A stretch of 64,000 bases of DNA, taken from Flavobacterium chilense. GTDB lineage: Bacteria; Bacteroidota; Bacteroidia; Flavobacteriales; Flavobacteriaceae. The translations under genes were made by a program, and so were the position numbers. The DNA lies in the NCBI RefSeq assembly GCF_001602525.1, contig NZ_LSYT01000002.1, positions 496,001 through 560,000 on the forward strand, in the 5' to 3' direction. Positions 16,951 to 25,950 of this stretch are shown here, piece after piece. The notes beneath the pieces were generated by a model. The model did not search any database, had not been told where the DNA came from, and saw only the letters and a program-made list of their open reading frames with translations. Position 1 is the first letter of the stretch; the number at the start of each line of letters is the position of its first letter.

Positions 16951-16952
16951 AT

Positions 16953-17786
16953 ATGATGAATGGAGTATTAAATTGGAATGTAGATCCTGTTATTTTTATG
17001 ATAACAGATAGTTTTCCTCTAAAATATTATGGAGCGCTTTTTGCCTGCGGACTTTTGTTAGGGTATTTTATTGTGCGAAATATTTATAAAAAAGAAAATC
17101 TTTCGCTGGACAATCTGGATAGTTTGCTCGTATATGTAATTGTGGGAACAATTTTAGGAGCAAGACTCGGACATTGTTTTTTTTACGAACCCTCTTATTT
17201 TCTTAGTCATCCAATAGAAATTCTTTTACCAATTCAAAAAGTAGCCGGAGTTTATAAATTTGTTGGATATCAGGGGCTCGCAAGTCACGGCGGATCAATA
17301 GGTGTGCTGATTGCGATGATTCTGTACTGTAGAAAATATAAAGTTAAGTTCTTATGGTTGTTAGATAAAATGGCGATTGGAGTTCCGGTTACGGGAGCCT
17401 TTATCAGATTCGGGAATTTTATGAATTCTGAAATCTACGGAAAACCAACCAACGGAAATTGGGGTGTTGTTTTTCAAAGAGACGACATGATCCCAAGACA
17501 TCCAACACAATTGTATGAAGCATTTGCCTATTTACTGATCTTCGGAATTGTATATTACATGTATAAATCAGAATCTATCAGAAAAACAGACGGACTGATC
17601 TTTGGGTCTTTCCTGACGTTAATGTTTGTAGCCAGATTTATAATTGAATTCTTTAAAGAAAATCAGGAAAGCTTCGAGAATAATATGCTTATTAATATGG
17701 GGCAAATACTAAGTATTCCTTTTATTTTAATTGGTTTGGTACTGATTATCTGGAAATCGAAAGGAAATGTCGAAATGCATTCATAA
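16953..17786 (+). CDS. lgt: Prolipoprotein diacylglyceryl transferase
   Basis: 277 residues, inner-membrane enzyme that attaches diacylglycerol to the lipobox Cys of prolipoproteins. Seven hydrophobic spans are visible. Signature residues: GARLGHCFFYEP, SHGGSIG, the Lgt motif GAFIRFGNFMNSEIYGKPT, and RHPTQLYEA. Several lipoproteins in this window (7328, 31794, 35824, 36451, 48545, 55249) are expected substrates. The start lies immediately after a repeat, and a second Met follows at once. Confidence 0.96.
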   Translation: MMNGVLNWNVDPVIFMITDSFPLKYYGALFACGLLLGYFIVRNIYKKENLSLDNLDSLLVYVIVGTILGARLGHCFFYEPSYFLSHPIEILLPIQKVAGVYKFVGYQGLASHGGSIGVLIAMILYCRKYKVKFLWLLDKMAIGVPVTGAFIRFGNFMNSEIYGKPTNGNWGVVFQRDDMIPRHPTQLYEAFAYLLIFGIVYYMYKSESIRKTDGLIFGSFLTLMFVARFIIEFFKENQESFENNMLINMGQILSIPFILIGLVLIIWKSKGNVEMHS

Positions 17787-17887
17787 CTTTATGGTTTACA
17801 GTTGTACGATTGTAATTGCTATTAAATCCTCTTACTAAATACTGTATATCGTGCTTTGACTAACAACAACTTTAAAAAAACTGAAAT

Positions 17888-19669
17888 ATGAAAAACATCA
17901 TCCTCTATATCGTTTTGTTGTGGTCTACTCTTGCATTAGCACAAAATGAGCAGCTCGCTCAATATTACTACGATAAAGGAGATTTTGAAAAAGCTAAAAT
18001 CAGCTATGAACAGCTTTTAAATGGTTCACCGTCTAACACACAGTATTTTTTAAGAACGATCGACTGTTATCAGCAATTGCAACAATTTGATTTGGCACAA
18101 AAAGTTATTCAGGATCGTTATAACAGATACAAGCAAGGCGTTTTTTTAGTTGAATTGGGATATAATTTTCAATTGCAGAAAAACGATGCAAAAGCCAAAA
18201 GCTATTACGAACAGGCAATCGAGAAAATTAAAACCAGTCCTAATGATGTTTACGGAATTGGAAATTCTTTCGAGAAAAAAGTATTGCTGGAATATGCTTT
18301 AAAAGCCTACCAAACAGCAATGCAGGTACAACCCAATTACAATTTTAATTTTCAGATTGGAATGTTGTACGGACAATTAGGGAAAACAGATTTAATGATT
18401 GATTTGTTATTGACAGAATCCTACAATAATCAGCAAAATGCTAATTTGATCCAGACACAATTGTCTCGTTTCATGAATGGCGAAACAGATAATACCGCTT
18501 TTAAAGATGCCATGCGTAAAGCCCTGATTTTAAAAACCCAAAAAGATCAGGATGTATTCTGGAACCATTATTTAAGTTGGTTTTATGTACAGCAAAAAGA
18601 ATTCGGAAAAGCTTTTATTCAGGAAAAAGCGATTTACAAACGCGAACCGGAATCGCTTTCCAGTATTGTAAATTTAAGTCAGTTTGCCCTGAATGAAGAT
18701 GATACCGATACAGCAGAAGAAATTCTGAATTTTATACTTCAAAATACCAAAAATCTGGATTTACTCATTCAGACTAATGCGTATTTAATGCAGATAAAAA
18801 TTGACAAAGCTCAGGAAAAAGACTATCCTGTTATCAATACAGAGCTGCAACAATTGCTCACCACCTATGAAATAACTCCTTTTACCTTATCTTTGCAAAT
18901 AATTCAGGCGCATTTCCTGGCTTTTAATCTGAAAAAAACAGAAGAAGCTAAGGCAATTATTAAAAAAGCGCTGGAATTAAATTTAAATGATTATCAGCAG
19001 GCAGATGCAAAAATGGAGTTGGCTGATATTTTGCTTTTAGAAGAAAAATTCAATCAGGCGCTAATTTACTATTCACAAATTCAATTGGATTTAAAGAATG
19101 ATGTAATGGCACATGAAGCAAGTTTAAAAGCAGCAAAAACAAGTTATTACAAAGGAGATTTTGAGTGGGCTCTAAAACAGTTTAAAGAACTGAAAGCAGC
19201 AAATACACAATTAATAGCCAATGATGCATTAGAATATTTTTTACTGATTAATGACAATACCGTTGCCGATTCGACACAAACAGCATTAAAGCAGTTTGCC
19301 AGAGGTGATTTTTTAATCTATCAGAATAAGAAACCAGAAGCAATTGCACAGTTTCAAAGTATTTTAAAAACATTTAAAGGACAGGAAATTGAAGCTGTAA
19401 CATTGTTGCGATTAGGGAAAATTTACGAAAATCTGAAAGATTATAATTCGGCTTTAAGCCAGTATCAACAGATTATAGATAACCATGGCGACGGAATTTA
19501 TGTAGATGAAGCACTGTTTTTTTCAGCAGAAATTTACAATGACGAATTGAAAGATACAGAAAAGGCAAAGCCTTTATATGAAAAGGTAATTTTTAATCAT
19601 CAGGACAGTATTTACTTTGTTGATGCCAGAAAAAAATACCGGGAATTAAGAGGAGACAAGAATTTATAA
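17888..19669 (+). CDS. Secreted tetratricopeptide repeat protein
   Basis: 593 residues with signal peptide MKNIILYIVLLWSTLALAQ, otherwise almost wholly helical repeats. TPR-like units can be followed at about 20-60, 150-190, 230-290 and 370-590. The last three, with YENLKDYNSALSQYQQIIDN, resemble the TPR_6 type seen in envelope proteins. Probably a periplasmic scaffold. The order TPR, DUF4286, rsmA, mgtE is what I expect for Flavobacterium, which suggests this gene is core and not accessory. Confidence 0.82.
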   Translation: MKNIILYIVLLWSTLALAQNEQLAQYYYDKGDFEKAKISYEQLLNGSPSNTQYFLRTIDCYQQLQQFDLAQKVIQDRYNRYKQGVFLVELGYNFQLQKNDAKAKSYYEQAIEKIKTSPNDVYGIGNSFEKKVLLEYALKAYQTAMQVQPNYNFNFQIGMLYGQLGKTDLMIDLLLTESYNNQQNANLIQTQLSRFMNGETDNTAFKDAMRKALILKTQKDQDVFWNHYLSWFYVQQKEFGKAFIQEKAIYKREPESLSSIVNLSQFALNEDDTDTAEEILNFILQNTKNLDLLIQTNAYLMQIKIDKAQEKDYPVINTELQQLLTTYEITPFTLSLQIIQAHFLAFNLKKTEEAKAIIKKALELNLNDYQQADAKMELADILLLEEKFNQALIYYSQIQLDLKNDVMAHEASLKAAKTSYYKGDFEWALKQFKELKAANTQLIANDALEYFLLINDNTVADSTQTALKQFARGDFLIYQNKKPEAIAQFQSILKTFKGQEIEAVTLLRLGKIYENLKDYNSALSQYQQIIDNHGDGIYVDEALFFSAEIYNDELKDTEKAKPLYEKVIFNHQDSIYFVDARKKYRELRGDKNL

Positions 19670-19675
19670 TTCAGA

Positions 19676-19752
19676 TTATTGGATTTTTAGATCGTTAGAT
19701 TATTCGAAAAGTCTAACAATCTAAGTAGTCTAATAATCTAACAATCTAAAAA
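19676..19752. repeat. Degenerate 'taatctaacaatctaa' inverted repeat
   Basis: GATCGTTAGATTATT (about 19690-19705) and AATAATCTAACAATC (about 19733-19747) are complementary with one mismatch. The same words recur at 20070-20125 after the next gene. Confidence 0.65.
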
Positions 19753-19755
19753 AAA

Positions 19756-20067
19756 ATGATTATTTACAACGTTACCACCAATATACATGAAAGCGTTCAC
19801 GACCAGTGGTTAAAATGGATGCAGGAAAAACACATACCGGAAATTCTGGCAACACAAAAATTCTCTTCGGCACGAATTGTAAAAGTTTTAGTAGAAGAAG
19901 AAATGGGCGGAATTACCTATTCTGTACAATATATTACTGATAGTAAAGAAACGCTGGAAAAGTATTATATAGAAGATGAACCGGAATTTCACAGAGAAGC
20001 TTTGGGATTATTCGCAGATAAAATGCTTTCGTTCAGGACAGAATTAGAAGTGATCTCGGAACATTAA
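19756..20067 (+). CDS. DUF4286 family protein
   Basis: A 103-residue protein beginning MIIYNVTTNIHESVHDQWLK, with IPEILATQKFSSARI and a C-terminal FHREALGLFADKMLSFRTE. This is the dimeric alpha/beta-barrel-like DUF4286 family of Bacteroidota; function not established. It is flanked on both sides by related short repeats and sits upstream of a decayed gene pair and rsmA. Confidence 0.85.
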   Translation: MIIYNVTTNIHESVHDQWLKWMQEKHIPEILATQKFSSARIVKVLVEEEMGGITYSVQYITDSKETLEKYYIEDEPEFHREALGLFADKMLSFRTELEVISEH

Positions 20068-20126
20068 AGAGATTGTTAGATTTTTGGACTACTTGGATTA
20101 TTAGACTTTTTCTATAATCTAAAAAT

Positions 20127-20312
20127 ATGGAAATTCGATTTCAAACGAAAGAAGAAAGTAATAAACAACAACAAGAAGATTTTCTAAAGTTGTCAAAAAC
20201 AGAAAGGTTTTATAGTTTTTTACGTTTAAGTGAGAGAATCAGTAAATTTCCTGTAAAGAACAAAGTCGATCAAAATAAAGACAATTTTGTAATTATTATA
20301 AAATCAGAGTAA
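20127..20312 (+). CDS. Small partner protein of a decayed nucleotidyltransferase
   Basis: 61 residues, MEIRFQTKEESNKQQQEDFL... ending DNFVIIIKSE. The pattern (polar start, SKTERFYSFLRLSERISKFP, hydrophobic strand at the end) is that of the small proteins that precede a stand-alone nucleotidyltransferase in Bacteroidota. Its stop is directly followed by the remains of such a gene. It may be intact but without a functional partner. Antitoxin-like function is inference. Confidence 0.6.
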   Translation: MEIRFQTKEESNKQQQEDFLKLSKTERFYSFLRLSERISKFPVKNKVDQNKDNFVIIIKSE

Positions 20313-20314
20313 TA

Positions 20315-20562
20315 TACCAAAACATTGATCAGTTTATTGCTTTAGTAATGAAGTATGATGTTCGAAAGCTTATGGTTGGTGGAGGAGCTGTTAATTTTGA
20401 TGGTTATCAGAAATTCGGCAGATTGAAGAAATAACAGTTAAAGATAAAATATTTTTAAAATGGAATGTCTTATCATTAGAAGATCTGATCACAAGTAAAA
20501 TTAAAGCTAATAGGGCAAAAGATTTATTAGATATTCACAACTTCGCGAAATCAATAAAAAAT
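20315..20562 (+). pseudogene. Nucleotidyltransferase pseudogene with internal deletion
   Basis: The first part reads QNIDQFIALVMKYDVRKLMV and continues GGGAVNFDGYQKFGRLKK before a stop at about 20430. In another frame starting near 20420 the gene resumes with EEITVKDKIFLKWNVLSLED and LITSKIKANRAKDLLDIHNF. In intact relatives the two parts are joined by a segment carrying the catalytic Asp residues (an SADIDFW-like motif). That segment is missing here and no ATG remains. Upstream partner at 20127. Confidence 0.8.
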
Positions 20563-20569
20563 AATTCTT

Positions 20570-20715
20570 CATGTACTTTGAGTCTTTGTGACAGAAGAAG
20601 TGAAAAAAGAAAAACTAAAGCTTTGTGCCTTTGAGCCTTTGTGGCAAAAAAAAGTAAAATAAGCTTTGAGCCTTCATGGCAAAAAGAATACTTTTGCGCC
20701 CGCGAGGCAAAACAA
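20570..20715 (+). repeat. 'ctttgtgcctttgagcctttgtggcaaa' type repeat patch
   Basis: Imperfect tandem words: TTTGAGTCTTTGTGAC, TTTGTGCCTTTGAGCCTTTG, TTTGAGCCTTCATGGC. They run up to the rsmA start, so an apparent 16-codon N-terminal extension of rsmA (from 20676) is translated repeat. Confidence 0.7.
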
Positions 20716-20723
20716 GAAAAAAA

Positions 20724-21503
20724 ATGGAAAAAGTAAAAGCCAAAAAACATTTAGGACAACATTTCCTGAAAGACGAAAGTATCGCCAAAGCAATTGCAGA
20801 TACTTTAAGCTTAAAGGGATATGATGAGGTTTTAGAAATAGGACCAGGGATGGGTGTGTTGACTAAGTATTTGCTTGACAAGCCTATTAATACACACGTG
20901 ATCGAGATCGACGGTGAATCAGTGGTGTATTTGGGTGAAAATTATCCAAAATTAAAAGATAAAATTATCTCTCAGGATTTTCTGAAATACAATATCAACG
21001 AGGTTTATGAAAATAAACAATTCGCGATTATTGGAAACTTCCCATATAATATATCAACTCAGATCGTTTTTAGAACTTTAGAATTTAAACATCAGATCCC
21101 GGAATTTTCGGGAATGTTTCAAAAAGAAGTTGCAGAACGAATCTGCGAGAAAAAAGGTTCAAAAGCTTACGGAATTTTATCCGTATTAGCCCAGGCTTTC
21201 TATGATACTGAGTACCTGTTTACAGTAGATGAAAATGTTTTTATTCCTCCGCCCAAGGTCAAGTCGGGTGTGATGAGAATGACCCGAAAGGAAGATTATA
21301 GCCTTCCATGCGGAGAAAAGTTGTTTTTTACAGTTGTAAAAACCGCTTTTCAGCAAAGACGAAAAACATTACGTAACAGTTTGAAAACATTAAATTTATC
21401 AGATCAATTGCGAGAAGACACTATCTTTGATAAACGTCCCGAACAGCTAAGTGTTGACGAATTTATTGTTTTGACTCAAAAAATAGAAGCCGATGGAGTT
21501 TAA
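20724..21503 (+). CDS. rsmA: 16S rRNA (adenine1518/1519-N6,N6) dimethyltransferase
   Basis: Start chosen at [20 protein letters not shown], the conserved beginning of the family (about 259 residues). An upstream ATG at 20676 lies in a repeat and adds a basic, non-conserved sequence. SAM-binding motif [14 protein letters not shown]; catalytic N-(F/L)-P-Y motif as [11 protein letters not shown]-terminal helical domain with [14 protein letters not shown]. Dimethylates two adjacent adenines in helix 45 of 16S rRNA. Overlaps the mgtE start by 11 nt, so the two are translationally coupled. Confidence 0.95.
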   Translation: MEKVKAKKHLGQHFLKDESIAKAIADTLSLKGYDEVLEIGPGMGVLTKYLLDKPINTHVIEIDGESVVYLGENYPKLKDKIISQDFLKYNINEVYENKQFAIIGNFPYNISTQIVFRTLEFKHQIPEFSGMFQKEVAERICEKKGSKAYGILSVLAQAFYDTEYLFTVDENVFIPPPKVKSGVMRMTRKEDYSLPCGEKLFFTVVKTAFQQRRKTLRNSLKTLNLSDQLREDTIFDKRPEQLSVDEFIVLTQKIEADGV

Positions 21504-22899
21504 AATCAGTAAAGAGCTAATTAAACAAATTGCTCAACTCATTCAAGCTAAAAATAATAAGGAGCTGGAAATTTTATTAAATGACATGCATCATGCCGAT
21601 TTTGCTGAAATCCTTGATGAAGTTGACATTGATGATGCTACTTATATTTTTAAGGTTTTAGATAGCGAAAAAACAGCCGAAATTCTCTTGGAATTAGAGG
21701 ATGACCTGCGTGAAAAAATATTAAACCGACTTTCTCCTAAAGAAATCGCAGAAGAGCTGGATGAGCTGGAAACCAATGATGCGGCAGATATTATTGGTGA
21801 ACTTTCAAAAGACAGAAAAGCAGAAGTTATCTCAGAACTTCAGGATGTTGAGCACGCAAAAGGAATCGTTGATTTATTGCGTTATGATGAAGATACTGCC
21901 GGAGGTATCATGCATAAAGAGTTAGTGAAGGTTAACGAAAACTGGAATGTACTTACCTGTGTGAAAGAAATGAGAATTCAGGCTGAAAATGTTTCCAGAG
22001 TACATTCTATTTATGTTGTTGATGATGAGAACCGATTAAAAGGAAGATTATCACTAAAAGATTTATTGACCACATCAACCAAAACCCACATTTCAGATAT
22101 CTACATTAGAAAATTAAACTATGTAAATGTCGAAACTCCCGATGTCGAGGTAGCCAGAGTTATGGATAAATATGACCTGGAAGCCATTCCGGTTGTAGAT
22201 GAATTAGGACGTTTGGTAGGGCGTATTACCATTGATGATATTATCGACGTTATTAAAGACGAGATAGAGAAGAGAGATACTGAGGATATTCAGAAATTCG
22301 GGGGATTAGAAGCTCTTGAATTACCGTATGTTCAGACGCGTCTTCTGGAAATGGTTAAAAAAAGAGCAACCTGGCTTGTTGTTTTATTTATTGGAGAAAT
22401 GTTTACTGCTTCGGCAATGGGATTTTTTGAAGGTGAAATTGAGAAAGCAGTTGTCTTGGCTTTATTTGTTCCACTTATTATTTCCAGTGGAGGAAATTCA
22501 GGATCACAAGCAGCGACACTTATCATCCGTGCCATGGCATTAAAAGAGCTTACACTAAAAGACTGGTGGTATGTAATGAAAAAAGAAATCGCATCAGGAT
22601 TTTTATTAGGTGCTATTTTAGGTATTGTTGGTTTTATCAGGATTTTAATATGGCAGCAAAGCGGACTTTATGAATATGGAGAACATTGGCTTGCAATTGG
22701 AATGACTGTTTCACTTTCGTTAGTATTTATTGTATTATGGGGTACACTTTCAGGATCTATGATACCATTTTTATTAAAAAAGCTTAGACTGGACCCCGCG
22801 ACTTCATCAGCACCTTTTGTTGCTACTTTAGTAGACGTAACGGGATTAGTTATTTATTTTACCATTGCTTCTTTATTGTTAAAAGGAAAACTGCTTTAA
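21493..22899 (+). CDS. mgtE: MgtE magnesium transporter
   Basis: 468 residues. A cytosolic N domain of helical repeats (about 1-130, with [14 protein letters not shown] and [14 protein letters not shown]) is followed by two CBS domains (about 135-255) that sense Mg2+. The C-terminal channel domain has five hydrophobic spans and the conserved [19 protein letters not shown] and [14 protein letters not shown] segments. Inner-membrane, Mg2+-gated Mg2+ uptake. Co-transcribed with rsmA. Confidence 0.95.
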   Translation: MEFKISKELIKQIAQLIQAKNNKELEILLNDMHHADFAEILDEVDIDDATYIFKVLDSEKTAEILLELEDDLREKILNRLSPKEIAEELDELETNDAADIIGELSKDRKAEVISELQDVEHAKGIVDLLRYDEDTAGGIMHKELVKVNENWNVLTCVKEMRIQAENVSRVHSIYVVDDENRLKGRLSLKDLLTTSTKTHISDIYIRKLNYVNVETPDVEVARVMDKYDLEAIPVVDELGRLVGRITIDDIIDVIKDEIEKRDTEDIQKFGGLEALELPYVQTRLLEMVKKRATWLVVLFIGEMFTASAMGFFEGEIEKAVVLALFVPLIISSGGNSGSQAATLIIRAMALKELTLKDWWYVMKKEIASGFLLGAILGIVGFIRILIWQQSGLYEYGEHWLAIGMTVSLSLVFIVLWGTLSGSMIPFLLKKLRLDPATSSAPFVATLVDVTGLVIYFTIASLLLKGKLL

Positions 22900-22963
22900 A
22901 ATAAACCGAACTTACAAATTGTTACAGCAAATCTGTTTATTGTAACAACGAATAATAATTTTG

Positions 22964-22990
22964 AAAAAGCCGGGATGATTCTTGGCTTTT
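22964..22990 (+). terminator. Weak terminator after mgtE
   Basis: AAAAAGCC (22964-22971) and GGCTTTT (22984-22990) with a 12-nt loop. A separate TTGTTACA / TGTAACAA inverted pair (22919-22926 and 22941-22948) lies just before it. Confidence 0.45.
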
Positions 22991-23104
22991 AAATTTTTGG
23001 CACAAATTGATAGATTACAGTGATTTAAAATCTGTAAAATCTATGTAATTTACAGGCCGAAAAATCTGCTTAAAACAGCCAAAATAAATTAAAATCAACC
23101 AGCA

Positions 23105-23881
23105 ATGAAAGTACACATTATAGGAGGAGGAAACTTAGGAGTTTCTATTGCTCTGGGAATCGCAAAATTTTCGAAACAAAATCAGGTTACTGTTACCAGA
23201 CGAAATACGGCCAGTATTCAATATCTAACAGAATATGGAATTACAGTTTCATCAGATAATAAACATAATATTCAGGAAGCCGATGTGGTAATTTTAACGA
23301 TAAAGCCTTATCAGGTTGATACTGTTTTGGCTGAAATTTTACCCGTTATAAAAGGAAAAACCATAGCTTCGGCTGTAAGCGGATTATCTTTGGATATGCT
23401 TCAGTCAAAAACAAACAACGAATTTCCGGTAGTTAGAATTATGCCCAATATTGCAGCGCAGTTTGGCGAATCTGCAACCTGTATCTCTTTTCCGGAAAAA
23501 GACATAGAAAAAGCCCTGCCTATTGTAGATCTGTTTCAGGATTTAGGAACAGCTCCCGTAATCGATGAAAAACTAATGGATGCAGCGACTGTTTTAGGTG
23601 CTTGCGGTACTGCATATGCTTTGCGTTATATTCGTGCTTCTATGCAGGCAGGAATCGAAATTGGATTTGATTCTCAAACCGCTTTAGCTATTGCAGCACA
23701 AACCGTAAAAGGAGCAGCAAAAATGTTGCTGGAAGAAAAAGTGCATCCGGAGCAATTAATCGACCGTGTAACAACACCTCAGGGTTGTACTATTGTAGGT
23801 TTGAACGAAATGGAACATAATGGTTTCAGCTCATCGCTAATAAAAGGAATCAAGACTTCTTTGAAACAAATTAAAGGATAA
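23105..23881 (+). CDS. proC: Pyrroline-5-carboxylate reductase
   Basis: 258 residues. Last step of proline synthesis, NAD(P)H-dependent reduction of pyrroline-5-carboxylate. Rossmann motif IIGGGNLGVSIALGIA at the start; TIKPYQVDTVL; RIMPNIAAQFGES, the conserved MPN motif; and the C-terminal TTPQGCTIVGLNEME, which matches the family's TSPGGTT region. Slightly short for the family (about 265-270). Monocistronic. Confidence 0.92.
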   Translation: MKVHIIGGGNLGVSIALGIAKFSKQNQVTVTRRNTASIQYLTEYGITVSSDNKHNIQEADVVILTIKPYQVDTVLAEILPVIKGKTIASAVSGLSLDMLQSKTNNEFPVVRIMPNIAAQFGESATCISFPEKDIEKALPIVDLFQDLGTAPVIDEKLMDAATVLGACGTAYALRYIRASMQAGIEIGFDSQTALAIAAQTVKGAAKMLLEEKVHPEQLIDRVTTPQGCTIVGLNEMEHNGFSSSLIKGIKTSLKQIKG

Positions 23882-23905
23882 GTTTTAATAAAGGATCAAT
23901 ATTTT

Positions 23906-23943
23906 AAATTCCAAATTCCAGTTTTTAATGGAGTTTGGAATTT
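23906..23943. terminator. Bidirectional hairpin between proC and the cytochrome gene
   Basis: AAATTCCAAATTCCA (23906-23920) and TGGAGTTTGGAATTT (23929-23943) pair over 15 positions with one wobble, followed by a T tract. The words are repeated again at 23985-24015 (GGAATTTGGAATTT), so the terminator is built from the local repeat. Confidence 0.75.
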
Positions 23944-24026
23944 TTTATTTTTGAAATTAGATCCTGAATGACAATATTGTGGATAATTGGAATTTGGAAT
24001 TTCTGAATTTGGATTTTTTTTAAGAT

Positions 24027-24446
24027 TTAATAGCGTATTCTTGAGCAATAATCTATTAGTGAAGGAAGATTTTCTTCATTTATAAAATCTTTAAACTTCA
24101 TTCTGTGATAATCTATTCCTAACTTATGAATTTTAGAGCTGTCAATTTTGTGATTTTTATCGATTATCCACTTTACAAATACAAGAGAATCTAAGTTGCG
24201 AAGTGCCGGACCAGTGCTCTTGGCATCTAGTTTGTGGCAAGCTGCACAATTAGAGTTAAAAATTTCTTTTCCATTATATTGATTTTCCGTTAAAGGTGGA
24301 TTATTAGTTCCACAAAATGAAAGGACAGGAGTGTTACAATACCATCTGGCTGGAGGTTCGTATGTTTTCATCTGATAAAATATAATTCCGGTCAGTAAAA
24401 CGATAAGAGATATTGAATAAAACAATATTTGTCTGATTTTCTTCAT
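24027..24446 (-). CDS. Membrane-anchored c-type cytochrome
   Basis: 139 residues with an N-terminal hydrophobic segment (about 5-25) that is either an uncleaved anchor or a signal sequence. A single haem-attachment site CAACHK follows YNGKEIFNSN, and GPALRNLD follows it. The single-haem, small-domain design fits an electron-transfer cytochrome c in the periplasm. The distal ligand may be the Met of YHRMKF, though the usual spacing cannot be confirmed by eye. No respiratory complex genes adjoin it. Confidence 0.85.
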   Translation of the reverse strand: MKKIRQILFYSISLIVLLTGIIFYQMKTYEPPARWYCNTPVLSFCGTNNPPLTENQYNGKEIFNSNCAACHKLDAKSTGPALRNLDSLVFVKWIIDKNHKIDSSKIHKLGIDYHRMKFKDFINEENLPSLIDYCSRIRY

Positions 24447-24596
24447 TATACTAAAGGAATTGAATTGGAATTTTTATTTTTTTGAACTGACTTTAATTAA
24501 CTGAATAATGCATTGATAAAAAGGAAACAGAAAAGTTTAGAAGCTGATACCATATTTTTAAAGTTGATCCAAAAGGCGTAAAATATCAATTAAAAT

Positions 24597-25742
24597 CTAA
24601 ATACTTTTTTTCTTTTTCAGGATAAACTTCAGATACACAAAGCCGAAAATTCCTGAAAGTAAAGAAGCGATAAGAATGGCAATTTTAGAAAAAACAATCA
24701 CTTCAGGATCTTTAAAAGCCAGAAGTGTGATAAAAATAGACATAGTAAAACCTATTCCGCCTAGCATTCCTGCGCCCAGAATATGTGCCCATCTTAGCCC
24801 TTTTGGCAAAGCACACAATCCTGCACTTACTCCAACCGAAGAAAAAAGCAGTATTCCTAAAGGTTTGCCTACAACCAGTCCTAAAATAATTCCTAATGCA
24901 TTTCGATGCGTTAAACCTTCATGCCAGTTTGATTCAATGGCAATACAAGTATTCGCAATGGCAAATAAAGGTAAAATTACAAATGCGACAGGTTTGTGTA
25001 AAAAGTGCTGTAGTTTGTAAGATGAAGAATTTTCGTCGCCATTGCCAAACGGAATCACAAAAGCTAATATAACACCGGTAATAGTGGCATGAACGCCGGA
25101 ATTGAGCATAAAATACCACATAACAACTCCACCAATTAAATACGGAATCAGGTTTTGAACCTTCATTCGGTTTAAAATAAACAGTAAGCCCCAAATTCCC
25201 AAAGCAATAGCAAGGTTTACAAACGCAATTGAACTTGTGTAAAATATGGCAATAACGATTATTGCGCCCAAATCGTCAATAACGGCTAATGCAGTCAGAA
25301 ATACTTTTAAGGATGAAGGAACTTTTTTTCCTAAAAGAGATAAAATCCCAATTGCAAACGCAATATCTGTCGCCATTGGAATTCCGGCTCCGTTTTGAGT
25401 CGCAGTTCCAAAATTTAAAGCAAGGAAAATTGCTGCCGGAACCAGCATTCCGCCAAATGCCGCCATGATTGGCAGCGAAGCATTTTTTATATTCGATAAT
25501 TCGCCATGATAAATTTCGCGTTCTAATTCCAGCCCAATCAATAAAAAGAAAATTGTCATCAAGCCATCATTAATCCAATGTGTGATCGAATGTCCGCCCA
25601 AATCTTTTTCCCAAAAAGCAATATATTCAACAGCATAAGAAGAGTTTGCTATGTATAAAGATAAGATTGTAACAAATAATAAGAGTAATCCCCCTGATTT
25701 TTCGTTTTCAAAAAAGGCTTTAAAAGTCTTGGTTAATTTCAT
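24597..25742 (-). CDS. nhaA: Na+/H+ antiporter NhaA
   Basis: 381 residues, about 12 membrane spans. Exchanges one Na+ for two H+ across the inner membrane to control pH and salt. Landmarks are SITHWINDGLMTIFFLLIGLE, PMATDIAFAIGILSLLG, and AVIDDLGAIIVIAIFYT with the ion-binding Asp pair, then GGIGFTMSIFITLLAF. Divergent from the dehydrogenase at 25951 across a 208-bp gap. Confidence 0.96.
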   Translation of the reverse strand: MKLTKTFKAFFENEKSGGLLLLFVTILSLYIANSSYAVEYIAFWEKDLGGHSITHWINDGLMTIFFLLIGLELEREIYHGELSNIKNASLPIMAAFGGMLVPAAIFLALNFGTATQNGAGIPMATDIAFAIGILSLLGKKVPSSLKVFLTALAVIDDLGAIIVIAIFYTSSIAFVNLAIALGIWGLLFILNRMKVQNLIPYLIGGVVMWYFMLNSGVHATITGVILAFVIPFGNGDENSSSYKLQHFLHKPVAFVILPLFAIANTCIAIESNWHEGLTHRNALGIILGLVVGKPLGILLFSSVGVSAGLCALPKGLRWAHILGAGMLGGIGFTMSIFITLLAFKDPEVIVFSKIAILIASLLSGIFGFVYLKFILKKKKSI

Positions 25743-25950
25743 TTTTACAGAGGTTGAGAGAATTTAGAAGAAATATTTTCTTGAGGCTTGTTTTTCAAAG
25801 TTAGAAAAAAAAGTCACCAATAAAAAATCAGGAGGTTTGGAGAATGAAAAAACCACTTATTTTTAGCGGTTTTTTAGCATAGTAATGCAGTACGTAAATT
25901 AAACAATTAGATAATTAGCTGTATTTTTGTTTTATAAAATTATAATAGCA

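Noticed and set aside
20535..20881. Overlapping minus-strand frames rich in Phe/Ser
   Set aside because: They are translated repeat sequence and the antisense of rsmA.
22919..22948. TTGTTACA/TGTAACAA as an operator for proC
   Set aside because: It lies about 160 bp from the proC start and next to a weak terminator. There is no promoter box in register, so I could not support a role.
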